Shown: in pieces, positions 45,407-56,480 of the stretch
Layout: each line of letters starts with the position of its first letter
Numbering within the stretch: the stretch's first letter is position 1
From: Oasisia sp. SBJ-2009
Taxonomy: Eukaryota; Annelida; Polychaeta; Sabellida; Siboglinidae
Direction of reading: 5' to 3'
Assembly (NCBI GenBank): GCA_964017155.1
Contig: OZ024860.1
Location: 50,710,358-50,774,357, forward strand
DNA length: 64,000 nt
Made by a program: the position numbers and the translations under genes
The notes under the pieces: model-generated
What the model was told of the DNA's origin: nothing
Databases searched by the model: none
Seen by the model: the letters and a program-made list of their open reading frames with translations, nothing else

Positions 45407-48400
45407 GTGACGTTTATATAAGAAAACTGCATGGCATCAGAGATAATAATTATTTCTTTCCCATATCCGAATTTTCAAGGCTAAGCCCATCACCCGTCAC
45501 ATCTTTGACCATTTCGATGCTCACAAGATGGCGCTGCTATTTCTTTGGTTGGGTTTAGGGACGTATTCTTACGACTTAGGTCTCAGGTAGTTTCCTCCAA
45601 ACTTTGTGCTACCGCAGGAGTTGTAGAATTAGTGAGTCCACTACACCAGGTTACACATTTACCTCCGTGTTGGATATTTTACTTCCCCTGGCATAGACAC
45701 CAAATAGAAGGGAACACCGGCTTTTAGTGTCTCTTCACAGGCAAATGTGGGGTGAACGAAATTGCCTAAGTTTTGAAACGGTGGTAGGTGGGATTGAACC
45801 ACCGTCCCCTCGATTGACAGTCCGGCGCTCTACCGCACGACCACCGCTCCCTGTTTGCTAATGCTATTGTTTGCAGTCCGCAGAGCACTGGCCGTGGAGA
45901 ATGGAATAGACATTGAAGAACATCAGGGCGCTTAGACCTTATAGTTATTGCTTGTAAACAAAGTTTTTTAACAAACATAATATAATAATAATAGTAACTT
46001 CTTTTGCGCCAATATCCTCGAAAATCAAGCTCAGTGGCATGACAAAAGATGGGCGAAGAAGTGGTTAAAGAATTGGTATCATCAAGTGATGGTGCTATCA
46101 TTGCTATGACTTGTTCCATTGCACATATTTCACTGATAAAATACAGCTATAACTGTGCTGCATATATATATACATTTCATTTCATACGTTTTAATACATT
46201 GTAGTTACCATCCATTATACTACATATTTGTATCATGTAACTAGCTGTCACTGACTGCACTGCTGCTTGCGACATGCCCCGCCCGAAGGACGAGAGTGGT
46301 GCGGACAGCCGAGCATGATCTCATCTGTTCTATTTAATGAATACATCCTAGGTTTAAGTTGGATGCATTGTCAGGGATATAATATAAAGTGTTTTAATAT
46401 TTTTATTGGCCGCCTTGATTTTGCAATTGCAGTGTATATCTAATATGTTTATATATGTGTACATGTTTTGGTGGAAACCTTTTGGAATATTTGATGCACA
46501 GCTTTGAATTTGCCACTAACCACTTTGAGGCTTTATAACTACCTTGATTAACCAATCTTGTGTTTTCTTTTGTACATCAGTGGTTTGATGTCATGACATT
46601 CATCCTGAATATTGTAGATTTGAAAATCATTCATCTGATTTTGCAGTGTCAGTGTCCTGCTGACATGTTGGAGTGGTCATATAACTGTGCATGATAAAAT
46701 AATGTTATATTCATAATTTCATTGCAGAGACGAGGGAATCCGCAGTATGATAATGACTTGCGACAGTTTTTACCCCGCCGTGTGACTGTTCAGAGAAACA
46801 ACCCCACAGACACGGTGGGTGATGTTGGCAAATTTTGCATTCAAAACTAAAAAAAGTACATTAGAGTATGGTAACTCACATCTGATTTCAAACGGACCTG
46901 TACACACGCGCGCGCACGCACCACACACACACACAAAGTGCAGGGCAGGTTTCACCCCACAGCCTGGGCTGCAGGATTTTTTATTATATTTTTTATACTT
47001 GGTCTTGTGCATTTGGGGTGAGTGTGGGTGCGGTGAAACATTGTTTTATTCACTTTTTGGAGACAGTAATTTTGTAGTACTTTTCTACTCAGGTTACAGG
47101 GAAACATGTTTTCTGTCCAGTGGTACTTTATGTTATTATGATCTTGTATATTATTACTAGACTTACCTATATTTGGTGTGTCTTATTCTTGTCCATCCTC
47201 CTTGATTTTGTTTTGTCTCAATCAAATTGTTCTTTTATTTAAATAAATTTTTATTGTAAAATGTAATGGTTGTTATATATCCTAATTGGTGTCACAGACG
47301 TTGCTTAACGATTGTTGAGTTGATATTCACCCAATTATGACTTATTTTTGGTGTTTTAAGGTGACAGACAAGTGACAACAGTACTTAGTCAATTGGAGTA
47401 GCTCACTGTCATATCCACCGGTTCTCATTTCTCCAGAGACTTCATTGATTCATTGTCAATGGACATAATTGTGACTCATCTTGTGTTGACCCAAGTTTGA
47501 GCATTTGATTATGTTTACCCTGAAATCACCTCACAGTGTACACCTGTGGTCATAAATGTTGTCAACAATGGTCCCATTCACAACGGTCCTCTACCATTAT
47601 GGCCCATTGTGTCACTGGTCTTGTGTCAGTCATGGTATTTTGTGGCAGTTATTCATTGACACAAAGATCCTGTATCATAATGTCATAATATTACACTCCA
47701 TTGATCCCTTGTTGCAATGTTTGAGTCAGAGATCCATTGTCATAGACTTGTAGTAGACTAGTAGTCCATTGGCACAGCGGTCCTTGTCCATTGTCATAGA
47801 CTTGTAGTAGACTAGTAGTCCATTGGCACAGCGGTCCTTGTCCATTGTCATAGACTTGTAGTAGACTAGTAGTCCATTGGCACAGCGGTCCTTGTCCATT
47901 GTCATAGACTTGTAGTAGACTAGTAGTCCATTGGCACAGCGGTCCTTGTCCATTGTCATAGACTTGTAGTAGACTAGTAGTCCATTGGCACAGCGGTCCT
48001 TGTCCATTGTCATAGACTTGTAGTAGACTAGTAGTCCATTGGCACAGCGGTCCTTGTCCATTGTCATAGACTTGTAGTAGACTAGTAGTCCATTGGCACA
48101 GCGGTCCTTGTCCATTGTCATAGACTTGTAGTAGACTAGTAGTCCATTGGCACAGCGGTCCTTGTCCATTGTCATAGACTTGTAGTAGACTAGTAGTCCA
48201 TTGGCACAGCGGTCCTTGTCCATTGTCATAGACTTGTAGTAGACTAGTAGTCCATTGGCACAGCGGTCCTTGTCCATTGTCATAGACTTGTAGTAGACTA
48301 GTAGTCCATTGGCACAGCGGTCCTTGTCCATTGTCATAGACTTGTAGTAGACTAGTAGTCCATTGGCACAGCGGTCCTTGTCCATTGTCATAGACTTGTA

Positions 48401-51400
48401 GTAGACTAGTAGTCCATTGGCACAGCGGTCCTTGTCCATTGTCATAGACTTGTAGTAGACTAGTAGTCCATTGGCACAGCGGTCCTTGTCCATTGTCATA
48501 GACTTGTAGTAGACTAGTAGTCCATTGGCACAGCGGTCCTTGTCCATTGTCATAGACTTGTAGTAGACTAGTAGTCCATTGGCACAGCGGTCCTTGTCCA
48601 TTGTCATAGACTTGTAGTAGACTAGTAGTCCATTGGCACAGCGGTCCTTGTCCATTGTCATGGTGTTTTATCACCTTGTCAGAAATAAATTGGTCTGATG
48701 TTGACCTAATTTGTCTTTCCAGCTGGGATTCAATATCCGTGGCGGGGTGGAACATGGATTTGGCATACACATATCAAAGGTGAGGGTGTAAGCACGGAAG
48801 GAGGCGCAGGGGGTATGCCCACTGCAGGGATGCACAGTAGACTGGGGGGAGAAACCAGAAGTACATGTCCATGCAAGACAAAGAACATAAGAAAATAGTG
48901 AAAGTGTTAAAGGGAATAGAAACAATACTTTACCTAATATTCCTTTTCTATGACATACATACAAACTAAGTATGTATGTAACATTTGACTACATTTAAAA
49001 AATTAATAAAAATACACTTGTAGTGTATATTCGGTTTTAAACCCATCAGCATAGCGATTCCCACGGAAAACTGACAGTTAATTAGCAAGGCAGCCATGTG
49101 GTATCGTGGCATCAAAGATGACACATATTTACATCAGGCGGACCCTTTCTATGTATTCAGTGCATGTCTACAAGGACAGCTTTTGTGTTGAAATGGGCAT
49201 CGCAATAATTTTTTCTAAAATTGGAACCCGAGGTTTTGCTGAACCGATGGCCTGCCTGAGAGTCGAGTTCGCTGCTGCCTTCGGTTCATTTTCTGAGTAA
49301 TTGCATCGATTGCATCCCACGGAAGATAAAAACATTTAATTTCAAACAGAAATATTATAATTAATAATATATATTTAACATAACACTTTAAATCCAGGAG
49401 CAGAATCCTGATTGCTGCGTACTGTGGTTCAATTGGTAGATGCGTTCATTAGGTGCATTGTTTTTATACACTTTCGTTTATGTTTTCACTAAATAATATA
49501 AACGGAATCAGTTGAAATCAATGAATGATGTACTGCTTGTGGTTTTATTGTTGTAGTAATTATTTATTCACTATGAAAATGAAAGTACGATAATTGTATA
49601 TAACAATGATGTATATTTCTAAATTTAAATTATTGTTACTACACGTGAAAACAAATTGTGAGTTGTCTTGATAAATGAAATTTAGAACATACTCGTTATC
49701 TACAATTAACAGATTTTCATGGCATATAAATAATTACTACAAAAATAAAACAAATACAAACAGTAGTCTTCATCATTGCTTTATTATTCAATTTATAATT
49801 AATATTTTGTGAAAAGTTAAACAACAAAGTGACAAAACTATGTCAATGGTTTTGTGTCGGGTTCGAACTGGTGTCCTTCTGATTGTAAAAGCGAATGCAC
49901 CTACCAACTGAGCCACGGTAACAATCACGAGTCTATTCCCGGATTTATAGTGTGTTGTTAAATATGCAACTCCACCTTCATACATTGGCATACTGATGAC
50001 AAATGATTATTTATGGCTTACATAACATTTATTTCTGACGTTAAATACATACTGTCTGTTTCTAATGTATGTGTTCTGGTGTGAAGTAATGTCGCGGGGC
50101 TGCAGTCGATACAATTACTTTGAAAATAAGCTGAAGTTAGCAGAGATCTTGAAGCTCAGACAGCGAAACAACTGGCTTTATTTTTTCAAAAATATTTGAT
50201 TCATGTGGAAAAATGTGTGTCTATGATGACTGGTGTTTGTAGTACATCGAATATTGCACAATAATTCATTTTGTTGATCGTTTCGACCCAAAGAGCCTTG
50301 TAGACATGCTCTGAATACAAAGAAAGAATGCGCCTGATGCCAGTATGTGTCCTGTCTGACATCACAACTGGCCAATAAGTGGCCATCCAGAAAGCTCGGC
50401 AAAATATGCATATTCAAAAAGGTCCAGCTGTGGCATAGCACAAAATGTGGAATTTCTAATTGTTTTCAATTATTTTTGGCTTTGTGGACATGGAGCTATA
50501 TAGCAGCATGTGTTATAATATTGATTCAAGTGATAGGTGTTTTATTTCCTTTAAATTTGGCAAGAACAGTTGCAATTTCTGTAATACCCTGACAACTGGC
50601 GGACATGCCTAGAGGTAAGACCAGGACTCATGGCCATATCCTCTATGTAAAATGATTGCTGTGTGAATAACTCACATTTGTAAGACACTAATTGTTACAG
50701 ATTACCAATACCAAGTTATAACATGTAATTTGAAGATCTTCCGTGTTACATAATAGTAGTGTTACATATAATATATAATACATAAATGTCAAACATGTGC
50801 AGTTTTGGAAATGCCACTGCTGGAGATTTCTACATAAATTGAGGGTCTCTGGAAAATGGGTTTATACATAAATTGGGTCTTGGAAAATTGGGCTGTCAAA
50901 AAAGGAACACATTCCATTGATCAATAGATTAACAGAAATGTTGATTTGCAGGTGATGCCCAACACAGAGGCTGAGGCCATGGGACTGAGGGAGGGAGACC
51001 AGGCAAGTCTCTCTCTTCTCTTGTAAACGTTTTGTTTTGTTTCACTCATTTTACAGTTATTTTGATAAAAAAAACGGTAACTTCGTAATAATGTTGTGTG
51101 TTTGTGAAGAAGTAATTCACAGAACAATGGCTGAATAGAAATGTGTAGTATAAAAATATTTGGACCATCCTCACATGTTAGGGATGGTGGCAGCGTACCC
51201 TACCCTTGTACCCTACCTCTGTACCCTACCACTGTACCCTACCCTTGTACCCTATCCCTGTACCCTATCCCTGTACCCTACCCTTGTACCCTATCCCTGT
51301 ACCCTACCCTTGTACCCTACTCCTGTACCCTACCCCTGTACCCTACCCCTGTACCCTACCCCTGTACCCTACCCCTGTACCCTACCCTTGTACCCTACCC

Positions 51401-54061
51401 TTGTACCCTACCCCTCTACCCTACCCTTGTACCCTTCCCCTGTACCCTACCCCTGTACCCTACCCTTGTACCCTACCCCTGTACCCTACCCCTGTACCCT
51501 ACCCCTGTACCCTACCCTTGTACCCTACCCCTGTACCCTACCCCTGTACCCTACCCATGTACCCTACCTCTGTACCCTACCTCTGTACCCTACCCTTGTA
51601 CCCTACCCCTGTACCCTACCCCTGTACCCTACCCCTGTACCCTACCCTTGGCAGTGTGTGAATGACTTCACCAGTCACAGCTGCAGTATCTGTGAGAACA
51701 GACAGTTGTCTATGCCCAATGTTTTAGACAAAACCAATTAGATCCTGGAATGTACAATTCCCACAAGAGGGTGAGTGGTGGGGCTTATCCAGATAATTGA
51801 TTGTACTTCTTGAACATAACGTAACATGTGCAAACTAGTAAGATAAAACCAAACGAGCACAAACATCTGACAACAAATATCGTTGACTGAGTTTGACTTC
51901 AGCATTTCGTGATCGGCCAGGGGGTACAGAGACTGATATAGCCAGCAGCCCCCCACCCCCTAGATCAGGGGGTTGGTTTGGATTACCAGTCTTCAATGTT
52001 TCAATCACTCTGTGTTCTTGGTTTCAGATCTTGTTTGTGAACGACGTCAACTTTGACAGTATCAGCCACCCACAGGTAAACAACCACTCAGGTGGTAAAG
52101 TAAACAACATGGTAATTTTATAAACAAATTAGTGAACTTAAACAACACACCAAACTATGTTATATGATGCTCTCTACTGACTCACTCTCAGTTGAACAAA
52201 CCCAGACTTGAGTCGTCCAGTCCAGTCAGCTGTATGAGTGAAGACTTAGCTAAACAGTGGTGGATGTTTGTGTATGACTATCCTTCATGCGTTAATTGCT
52301 GTGTGGCAGAATGTTTTCTAGAGAAGTCAAGATGGTGTTTGATGAGAACTGTGTATAGCCCTGTGAAGTGTCGTACGGATAGTACAGTGTGTGTAACGTG
52401 AACTGATAGTACAGTGTGTGTAATGTCAGCTGATAGTACAGTGTGTGTAGTGTCAACTGATAGTACAGTGTGTGTAATGTCAACTGATAGTACAGTGTGT
52501 GTAGTGTCAACAGATAGTACAGTGTGTGAAATGTGAACTGATAGTACAGTCTGTGTAATGTGAACTGATAGTACAGTGTGTGTAGTGTGAACTGATAGTA
52601 CAGTGTGTGAAATGTCAACTGATAGTGCAGTGTGTGTAATGTGAACTGATAGTACAGTGTGTGTAATGTGAACTGATAGTACCGTGTGTGTAATGTGAAC
52701 TGATAGTACAGTGTGAGTAATGTGAACAGATAGTACAGTGTGTGTAATGTGAACTGATAGTAGAGTGTGTGTAATGTGAACTGACAGTACAGTGTGTGTA
52801 ATGTGAACTGACAGTACAGTGTGTGTAATGTCAACTGATAGTACAGTGTGTGTAATGTCAACTGACAGTACAGTGTGTGTAATGTCAACTGATAGTACAG
52901 TGTGTGTAATGTGAACAGATAGTACAGTGTGTGTAATGTCAACTGATAGTACAGTGTGTGTAATGTCAACTGATAGTACAGTGTGTGTAATGTCAACTGA
53001 TAGTACAGTGTGTGTAATGTCAACTGATAGTACAGTGTGTGTAGTGTCAACAGATAGTACAGTGTGTGAAATGTGAACTGATAGTACAGTCTGTGTAATG
53101 TGAACTGATAGTACAGTGCGTAATGTGAACTGACAGTACGGTGTGTGTAATATGAACTGATAGTACAGTGTATGAAATATGAACTTACCCTTAACATTTC
53201 AGGCCGTAGCGGCCCTGAAGGAAACCTCCACCATCCACCTGGTGGTACGATACTTCCCTTTTGGTAAGATACATGTGTGGATCTCTAAGATTTATTATGT
53301 ACAATAACTTAAAAAGGCCTTTACGAATTAATGTACACAGTTTTTTTCATGGTTCGTAAGTAATACATGTGTGCTATAAATCATAATAATGTTATCAGTT
53401 CAAAGGGGTGGGGAGGTCATGACCTGTGTATTAAGGTCATGACCTGTGTATTAAGGTCATGACCTGTGTATTAAGGTCATAACCTGCATATTAATTTGAC
53501 AAATAGTGGGTGAATATGAATTGCATAAGTACAGTGATTGTAAATAAATATCTATAAATATTGTTATGATGGTTTTTACATCAGTTTCATGATTTCATCA
53601 GTTTAAATCTTCAAAATCATAAACGTTTAAAGTACTAATTCACGGCGAGAAATATACTCATTTTGTGTGAATAACTAAATGTTGACCCCATGATCAGGAA
53701 ATTTTGGAATGAATACATACAAAAAAATACTTAAGAATCCAGAAAAAAAATTATAGCTATATGTAGAGGCAGGCGAGAATTTCCAGAAAATTTACCAGAT
53801 TTTCTTTTATTTATATACATTTTATTCCCTCAGATAGGTAATGTCGGTAGAATTAAGATACTCAGTTAATCAATGCAATTTATTTTACAGATTTATGTGG
53901 ATTTTACATAATTCCAAGCTTAAAAGACATACTTCAATAAAGAAAGCAGCGTACCTGGCCATAAATAGCCTTAACTTGTGGTCTTCAATTAACATTATAC
54001 ATTTTCTTTCCTTCCAGCCTATCTGAAGACGTACAAAAAAGTCAACATGGCTGCTGGGTGA
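45311..54061 (+). CDS. PDZD11: PDZ domain-containing protein 11 orthologue, complete, 7 exons
   Basis: Exons 45311-45406, 46728-46814, 48723-48779, 50952-51002, 52028-52075, 53203-53263 and 54018-54061 join in phase to 147 aa plus TGA. The N-terminal ELPAYEPPPPWVPP segment and the single PDZ domain (about residues 52-131, carboxylate loop LGFNI at 62-66, then RGG) are those of PDZD11/AIPP1/PISP, a protein of about 140 aa. In vertebrates PDZD11 binds C-termini of copper and calcium ATPases and PLEKHA7-type junction partners; function here is inferred from orthology. Intron 4 is a GC-AG intron (CAG|GCAAGT). Introns 2, 4 and 5 hold minisatellites. The start is the first ATG, directly downstream of the ETS sites. 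An AATAAA lies at 54169-54174. Confidence 0.95.
45540..45852 (-). mobile_element. second type of tRNA-derived SINE
   Basis: On the minus strand the head 45852-45781 has an A-box-like GGTCGTGCGGTAGAGCGC and a B box GGTGGTTCAATCCCA. Roughly 240 bp of body follow to the left within PDZD11 intron 1. The cloverleaf pairs poorly, so this is not a working tRNA gene. The left end is approximate. Confidence 0.6.
46728..46814 (+). CDS. PDZD11: PDZD11 exon 2
   Basis: 87 nt, acceptor attgcag, donor GTGGGT, phase 0. Encodes RRGNPQYDNDLRQFLPRRV and the first PDZ strand. Confidence 0.94.
46815..47730. other. PDZD11 intron 2, left part
   Basis: Unique sequence with short CA/GC stretches at about 46908-46940. 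Nothing else recognised. Confidence 0.4.
47731..48661 (+). repeat. 54-bp minisatellite in PDZD11 intron 2
   Basis: Seventeen copies of a 54-bp unit containing tagacttgtagtagactag and cattggcacagcggtccttg. I saw no differences between copies. The array stops about 60 bp before the exon 3 acceptor. Because 54 is a multiple of three, open frames of 311-359 codons arise on the minus strand by chance. Confidence 0.97.
48723..48779 (+). CDS. PDZD11: PDZD11 exon 3
   Basis: 57 nt, acceptor ctttccag, donor GTGAGG, phase 0. Encodes LGFNIRGGVEHGFGIHISK, with the PDZ carboxylate-binding loop. Confidence 0.95.
48780..50951. other. PDZD11 intron 3
   Basis: No coding sequence recognised. It holds the tRNA-like element at 49854-49925 and a plus-strand fragment with the same A-box wording (tggttcaattggtagatgcg) at about 49430-49450. 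Confidence 0.4.
49854..49925 (-). mobile_element. tRNA-like sequence (probable SINE head)
   Basis: On the minus strand it has the A box GTGGCTCAGTTGGTAGGTGC and the B box AGTTCGAACCCGA, with a TAC-like anticodon position. The acceptor stem does not pair, so a functional tRNA is unlikely. It probably belongs to a third tRNA-derived repeat. Confidence 0.55.
50952..51002 (+). CDS. PDZD11: PDZD11 exon 4
   Basis: 51 nt, acceptor tttgcag, phase 0, encodes VMPNTEAEAMGLREGDQ. The donor is CAG|GCAAGT, a GC donor with otherwise perfect U1 complementarity. Confidence 0.94.
51193..51652 (+). repeat. 13-bp minisatellite in PDZD11 intron 4
   Basis: About 35 copies of tgtaccctacccc with single-base variants. 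It lies 190 bp downstream of the GC donor. All three plus-strand frames stay open across it, which is not evidence of coding. Confidence 0.97.
52028..52075 (+). CDS. PDZD11: PDZD11 exon 5
   Basis: 48 nt, acceptor gtttcag, donor GTAAAC, phase 0. Encodes ILFVNDVNFDSISHPQ, with the conserved VND core of PDZD11. Confidence 0.95.
52246..52375 (+). mobile_element. partial SINE copy (body only)
   Basis: Shares cagtggtggatgtttgtgt, catgcgttaattgct, ggcagaatgttttct and gagaagtcaagatggtgttt with the SINE at 21165-21508. Its right end runs directly into the 27-bp array. Confidence 0.6.
52380..53182 (+). repeat. 27-bp minisatellite in PDZD11 intron 5
   Basis: About 29 copies of a unit containing actgatagtacagtgtgtgt, with variants gaac/caac, gtaatg/gtagtg and gata/gaca. 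A run of several units (52490-52560 region) recurs near 53040-53110, suggesting an internal duplication. It ends 20 bp before the exon 6 acceptor. Confidence 0.95.
53203..53263 (+). CDS. PDZD11: PDZD11 exon 6
   Basis: 61 nt, acceptor acatttcag, donor GTAAGA, ends in phase 1. Encodes AVAALKETSTIHLVVRYFPF, the last PDZ helix and strand. Confidence 0.95.
53405..53480 (+). repeat. 20-bp repeat, about four copies
   Basis: Copies of ggtcatgacctgtgtattaa in PDZD11 intron 6. Confidence 0.85.
54018..54061 (+). CDS. PDZD11: PDZD11 exon 7
   Basis: 44 nt, acceptor ccttccag. Completes the split alanine, then reads YLKTYKKVNMAAG and TGA at 54059-54061. Short basic tail as in PDZD11 homologues. Confidence 0.92.
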
Positions 54062-54168
54062 CGCCATCTTGAATCTCCCATGATGCACTGCTGTGACATT
54101 CAATGCAAGAATCTCAATCACTTGGGGACAGTCTTATTAAGATATTGAGCTCAGTAGGCAAATACACA

Positions 54169-54174
54169 AATAAA
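54169..54174 (+). terminator. candidate PDZD11 poly(A) signal
   Basis: AATAAA, 108 nt after the stop codon. A second one lies near 54578, so alternative 3' ends are possible. Confidence 0.5.
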
Positions 54175-54599
54175 CATAATTTGTTAAATTTCAGCTTTTT
54201 AATAGCGCAAAAAGCCGGCAACACATCACGCAGGATATTATTGCCATGTTCCTAGTTGCACTCAGGTGTTACCAGTTCATGAGCAGATATGATTTTAAAG
54301 ATAAAAATCAGGCTGATGAGCTCATGAGAATCTTTTTGAAACTGTCCCCTGTGTAGCTGCAGCATTGCCAGCACTCAAGGCAGAAAGTATATTTTTATAC
54401 CAGATTGTGTTATATATATTTTACATGTGTGTAACATAGCTACAATGTCAACATGTGATGGAGGGAGAAATCCACTATATAGATATATACTAGAGTAATT
54501 TTATACCAAATCATGCCACTTGTTTCTTACATGAATTATATGCGTAACATAGCAACTGTGTGAAATGAAACGGAGTGAGAAATAAAATGGTCGTTTTTA

Positions 54600-55010
54600 T
54601 GAACTTACAGGACTTGAGTGTGTAGGTCAAGTTGACCACGTCATGTCCCCTTTGATGTCACTCCCCTCACTTTGTCCCATCTGGAGCACACCACTGTGTC
54701 ATCAGTGGGAGTCCACTAGAGTCATCTCTTGGTACATTCTCCCTGTTATGTATCATCTGCTTTGACAGTTTTTTAGTCATGACATTTTCTCGTGGTTGAC
54801 ACCTAACATGTCTAAACCACCAACTGTGTCTGTGAAAGTATCCTCAGTCTTGGCTGTGTCAGTTGGCTCTAGTCACAAGTGTGTAGCCTGCCGTCAACAC
54901 ATCTCTCAAACACACTTGAGCCTGTGTGTGTTGAGACTGCAGTGTCCAGGTTTCTTCACAATAGGTTGCTAGAGGCAGTAAATTGGCCACATGATAACAG
55001 TTTCATTCTT
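54600..55010 (-). pseudogene. degenerate LINE RT C-terminal region
   Basis: On the minus strand, the stretch from about 54985 leftwards reads, with stops, LPLATYCEETWTLQS and later a frame resembling the WxxHV...LPK tail of LINE reverse transcriptases. Heavily mutated and assigned only by wording. Confidence 0.35.
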
Positions 55011-55204
55011 ACTGAGATACTTCTGTTTGATTGATTGTTTGATTTATTCTTTGAATCTCTCAAAGGCGGCTGAAGCTACGGGTAATCGCCTGTTAAAGTC
55101 GTTGATCTGAATAGTTGAATCGACAGAAGAGACTGCTTGTTATAAGATAAATTGACTCGCTCATAAAAAAGGTTATAAATGTCACGTGCCAAAACATTTA
55201 CAAA

Positions 55205-55652
55205 CCACTGGAATTATCTGTGTCTGGTGTCGTCTATCTCTGGTGTTGTCTGTGTCTGGTGTCATCTATGTCTGCTGTCGTCTATGTCTCGTGTCGTCTA
55301 TGTCTGGTGTCGTCTATGTCTGGTGTCGTCTGTCCGGTGTCGTCTGTGTCTGGTGTCGTCTGTGTTTGGTGTCTGGTGTCGTCTGTGTCTGGTGTCGTCT
55401 GTGTCTGGTATCGTCTGTGTCTGGTGTCGTCTATGTCTGGTGTCGTCTATATCTGGTGTCGTCTGTGTCTGGAGTCTATATCTGGTGTCGTCTGTGTCTG
55501 GTGTCGTCTATGTCTGGTGTCTATATCTGGTGTCGTCTGTGTCTGGTGTCGTCTATATCTGGTGTCGTCTGTGTCTGGTGTCGTCTATGTCTGGTGTCGT
55601 CTACGTCTGGTGTCGTCTGTGTCTGGTGTCATCTCTATGTCTGGTGTCATGT
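55205..55652 (+). repeat. 15-16-bp minisatellite
   Basis: About 28 copies of tctggtgtcgtctgtg and variants (ctatg, ctata). All plus-strand frames are open, giving valine/serine/cysteine-rich artefact ORFs. Confidence 0.95.
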
Positions 55653-56215
55653 CAGACAGATTCAGTTATTTCATGACGTGTGTGATGTAACTTCCCTGCT
55701 AACCAGATGCATCTAAAAAAAACTTAAACGTTGCTCGTCTTTTATTAACCGATCTTTATTCATTTACATATATGTACACCATCGAGTGAAGCGTCCCTAC
55801 ACCACACTGACACCACACTGGCACCACACTGACACCACACCGCCGTCAGTGACAACTGAATGTGAGTTTGAAAAAAACATTGCAGAAGCAAACCCAGATA
55901 AACTGCTCTCATCAACATTGTGAAGACAGTGGCACACGTACATCGGCAGTGGCAGTAGTTCAACAAATGGCTTTAACAATGCCTGTGAATGACGTCTTGC
56001 ATGACGGAAACACTCTGTGGATTTGTGACTTATCAACATCATGATGTGAATGTCATAACCTTTTAGAAAGTTATGACAATTTCAGCATTGACACCAGTGG
56101 GCTAGGTGTGTTGTAAACACTGTCGTGAAATGGGTATGCTTTCTCTGATTGTTGTCACCTATGATAACAGTACGATGATAACAATAAACACCCACTTGTT
56201 GAGAGTCGGAGAAAC
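55653..56215. other. intergenic, no recognised feature
   Basis: A short caccacactgacaccacactgg repeat near 55798-55842; otherwise nothing recognised. Confidence 0.4.
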
Positions 56216-56480
56216 AATAGGTGTCAACATGACACTGACATCACATCACCCTTGTCAACATGACACTGACATCACATCACCCTTGTCAACATGACACTGA
56301 CATCACCCTTGTCAACATGACGCAACAACCTTGACAACATGTCACCAACATCATATCACCTTTGTTCGCACGTCACTAACCTCAGATCACCCTTGTCAGT
56401 GTGTCACTGACACCACATCACCCTCGTCAAACTGTCACTGACATCAGCTCACCCTTGTTCACATGTCACTGATGGTCAAT
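56216..56480 (+). repeat. about 30-bp degenerate repeat
   Basis: Roughly eight diverged copies of a unit like cttgtcaacatgacactgac followed by atcacatcac. Confidence 0.8.

Noticed and set aside
46770..47160. Small ORFs on both strands around PDZD11 exon 2
   Set aside because: They run past the exon 2 donor into intron; the correct frame of exon 2 is different.
47691..48770. Minus-strand frames of 311-359 codons with an 18-residue repeat
   Set aside because: 54-bp satellite within PDZD11 intron 2, antisense to the gene.
51141..51741. Proline/tyrosine/cysteine-rich repeat ORFs and telomere-like CCCTA motifs
   Set aside because: 13-bp intronic satellite. The period and inserted gt rule out a telomeric TTAGGG array.
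55179..55716. Cysteine/valine-rich plus-strand ORFs with hydrophobic stretches
   Set aside because: All three frames are open because of a 15-16-bp repeat; no membrane protein is implied.
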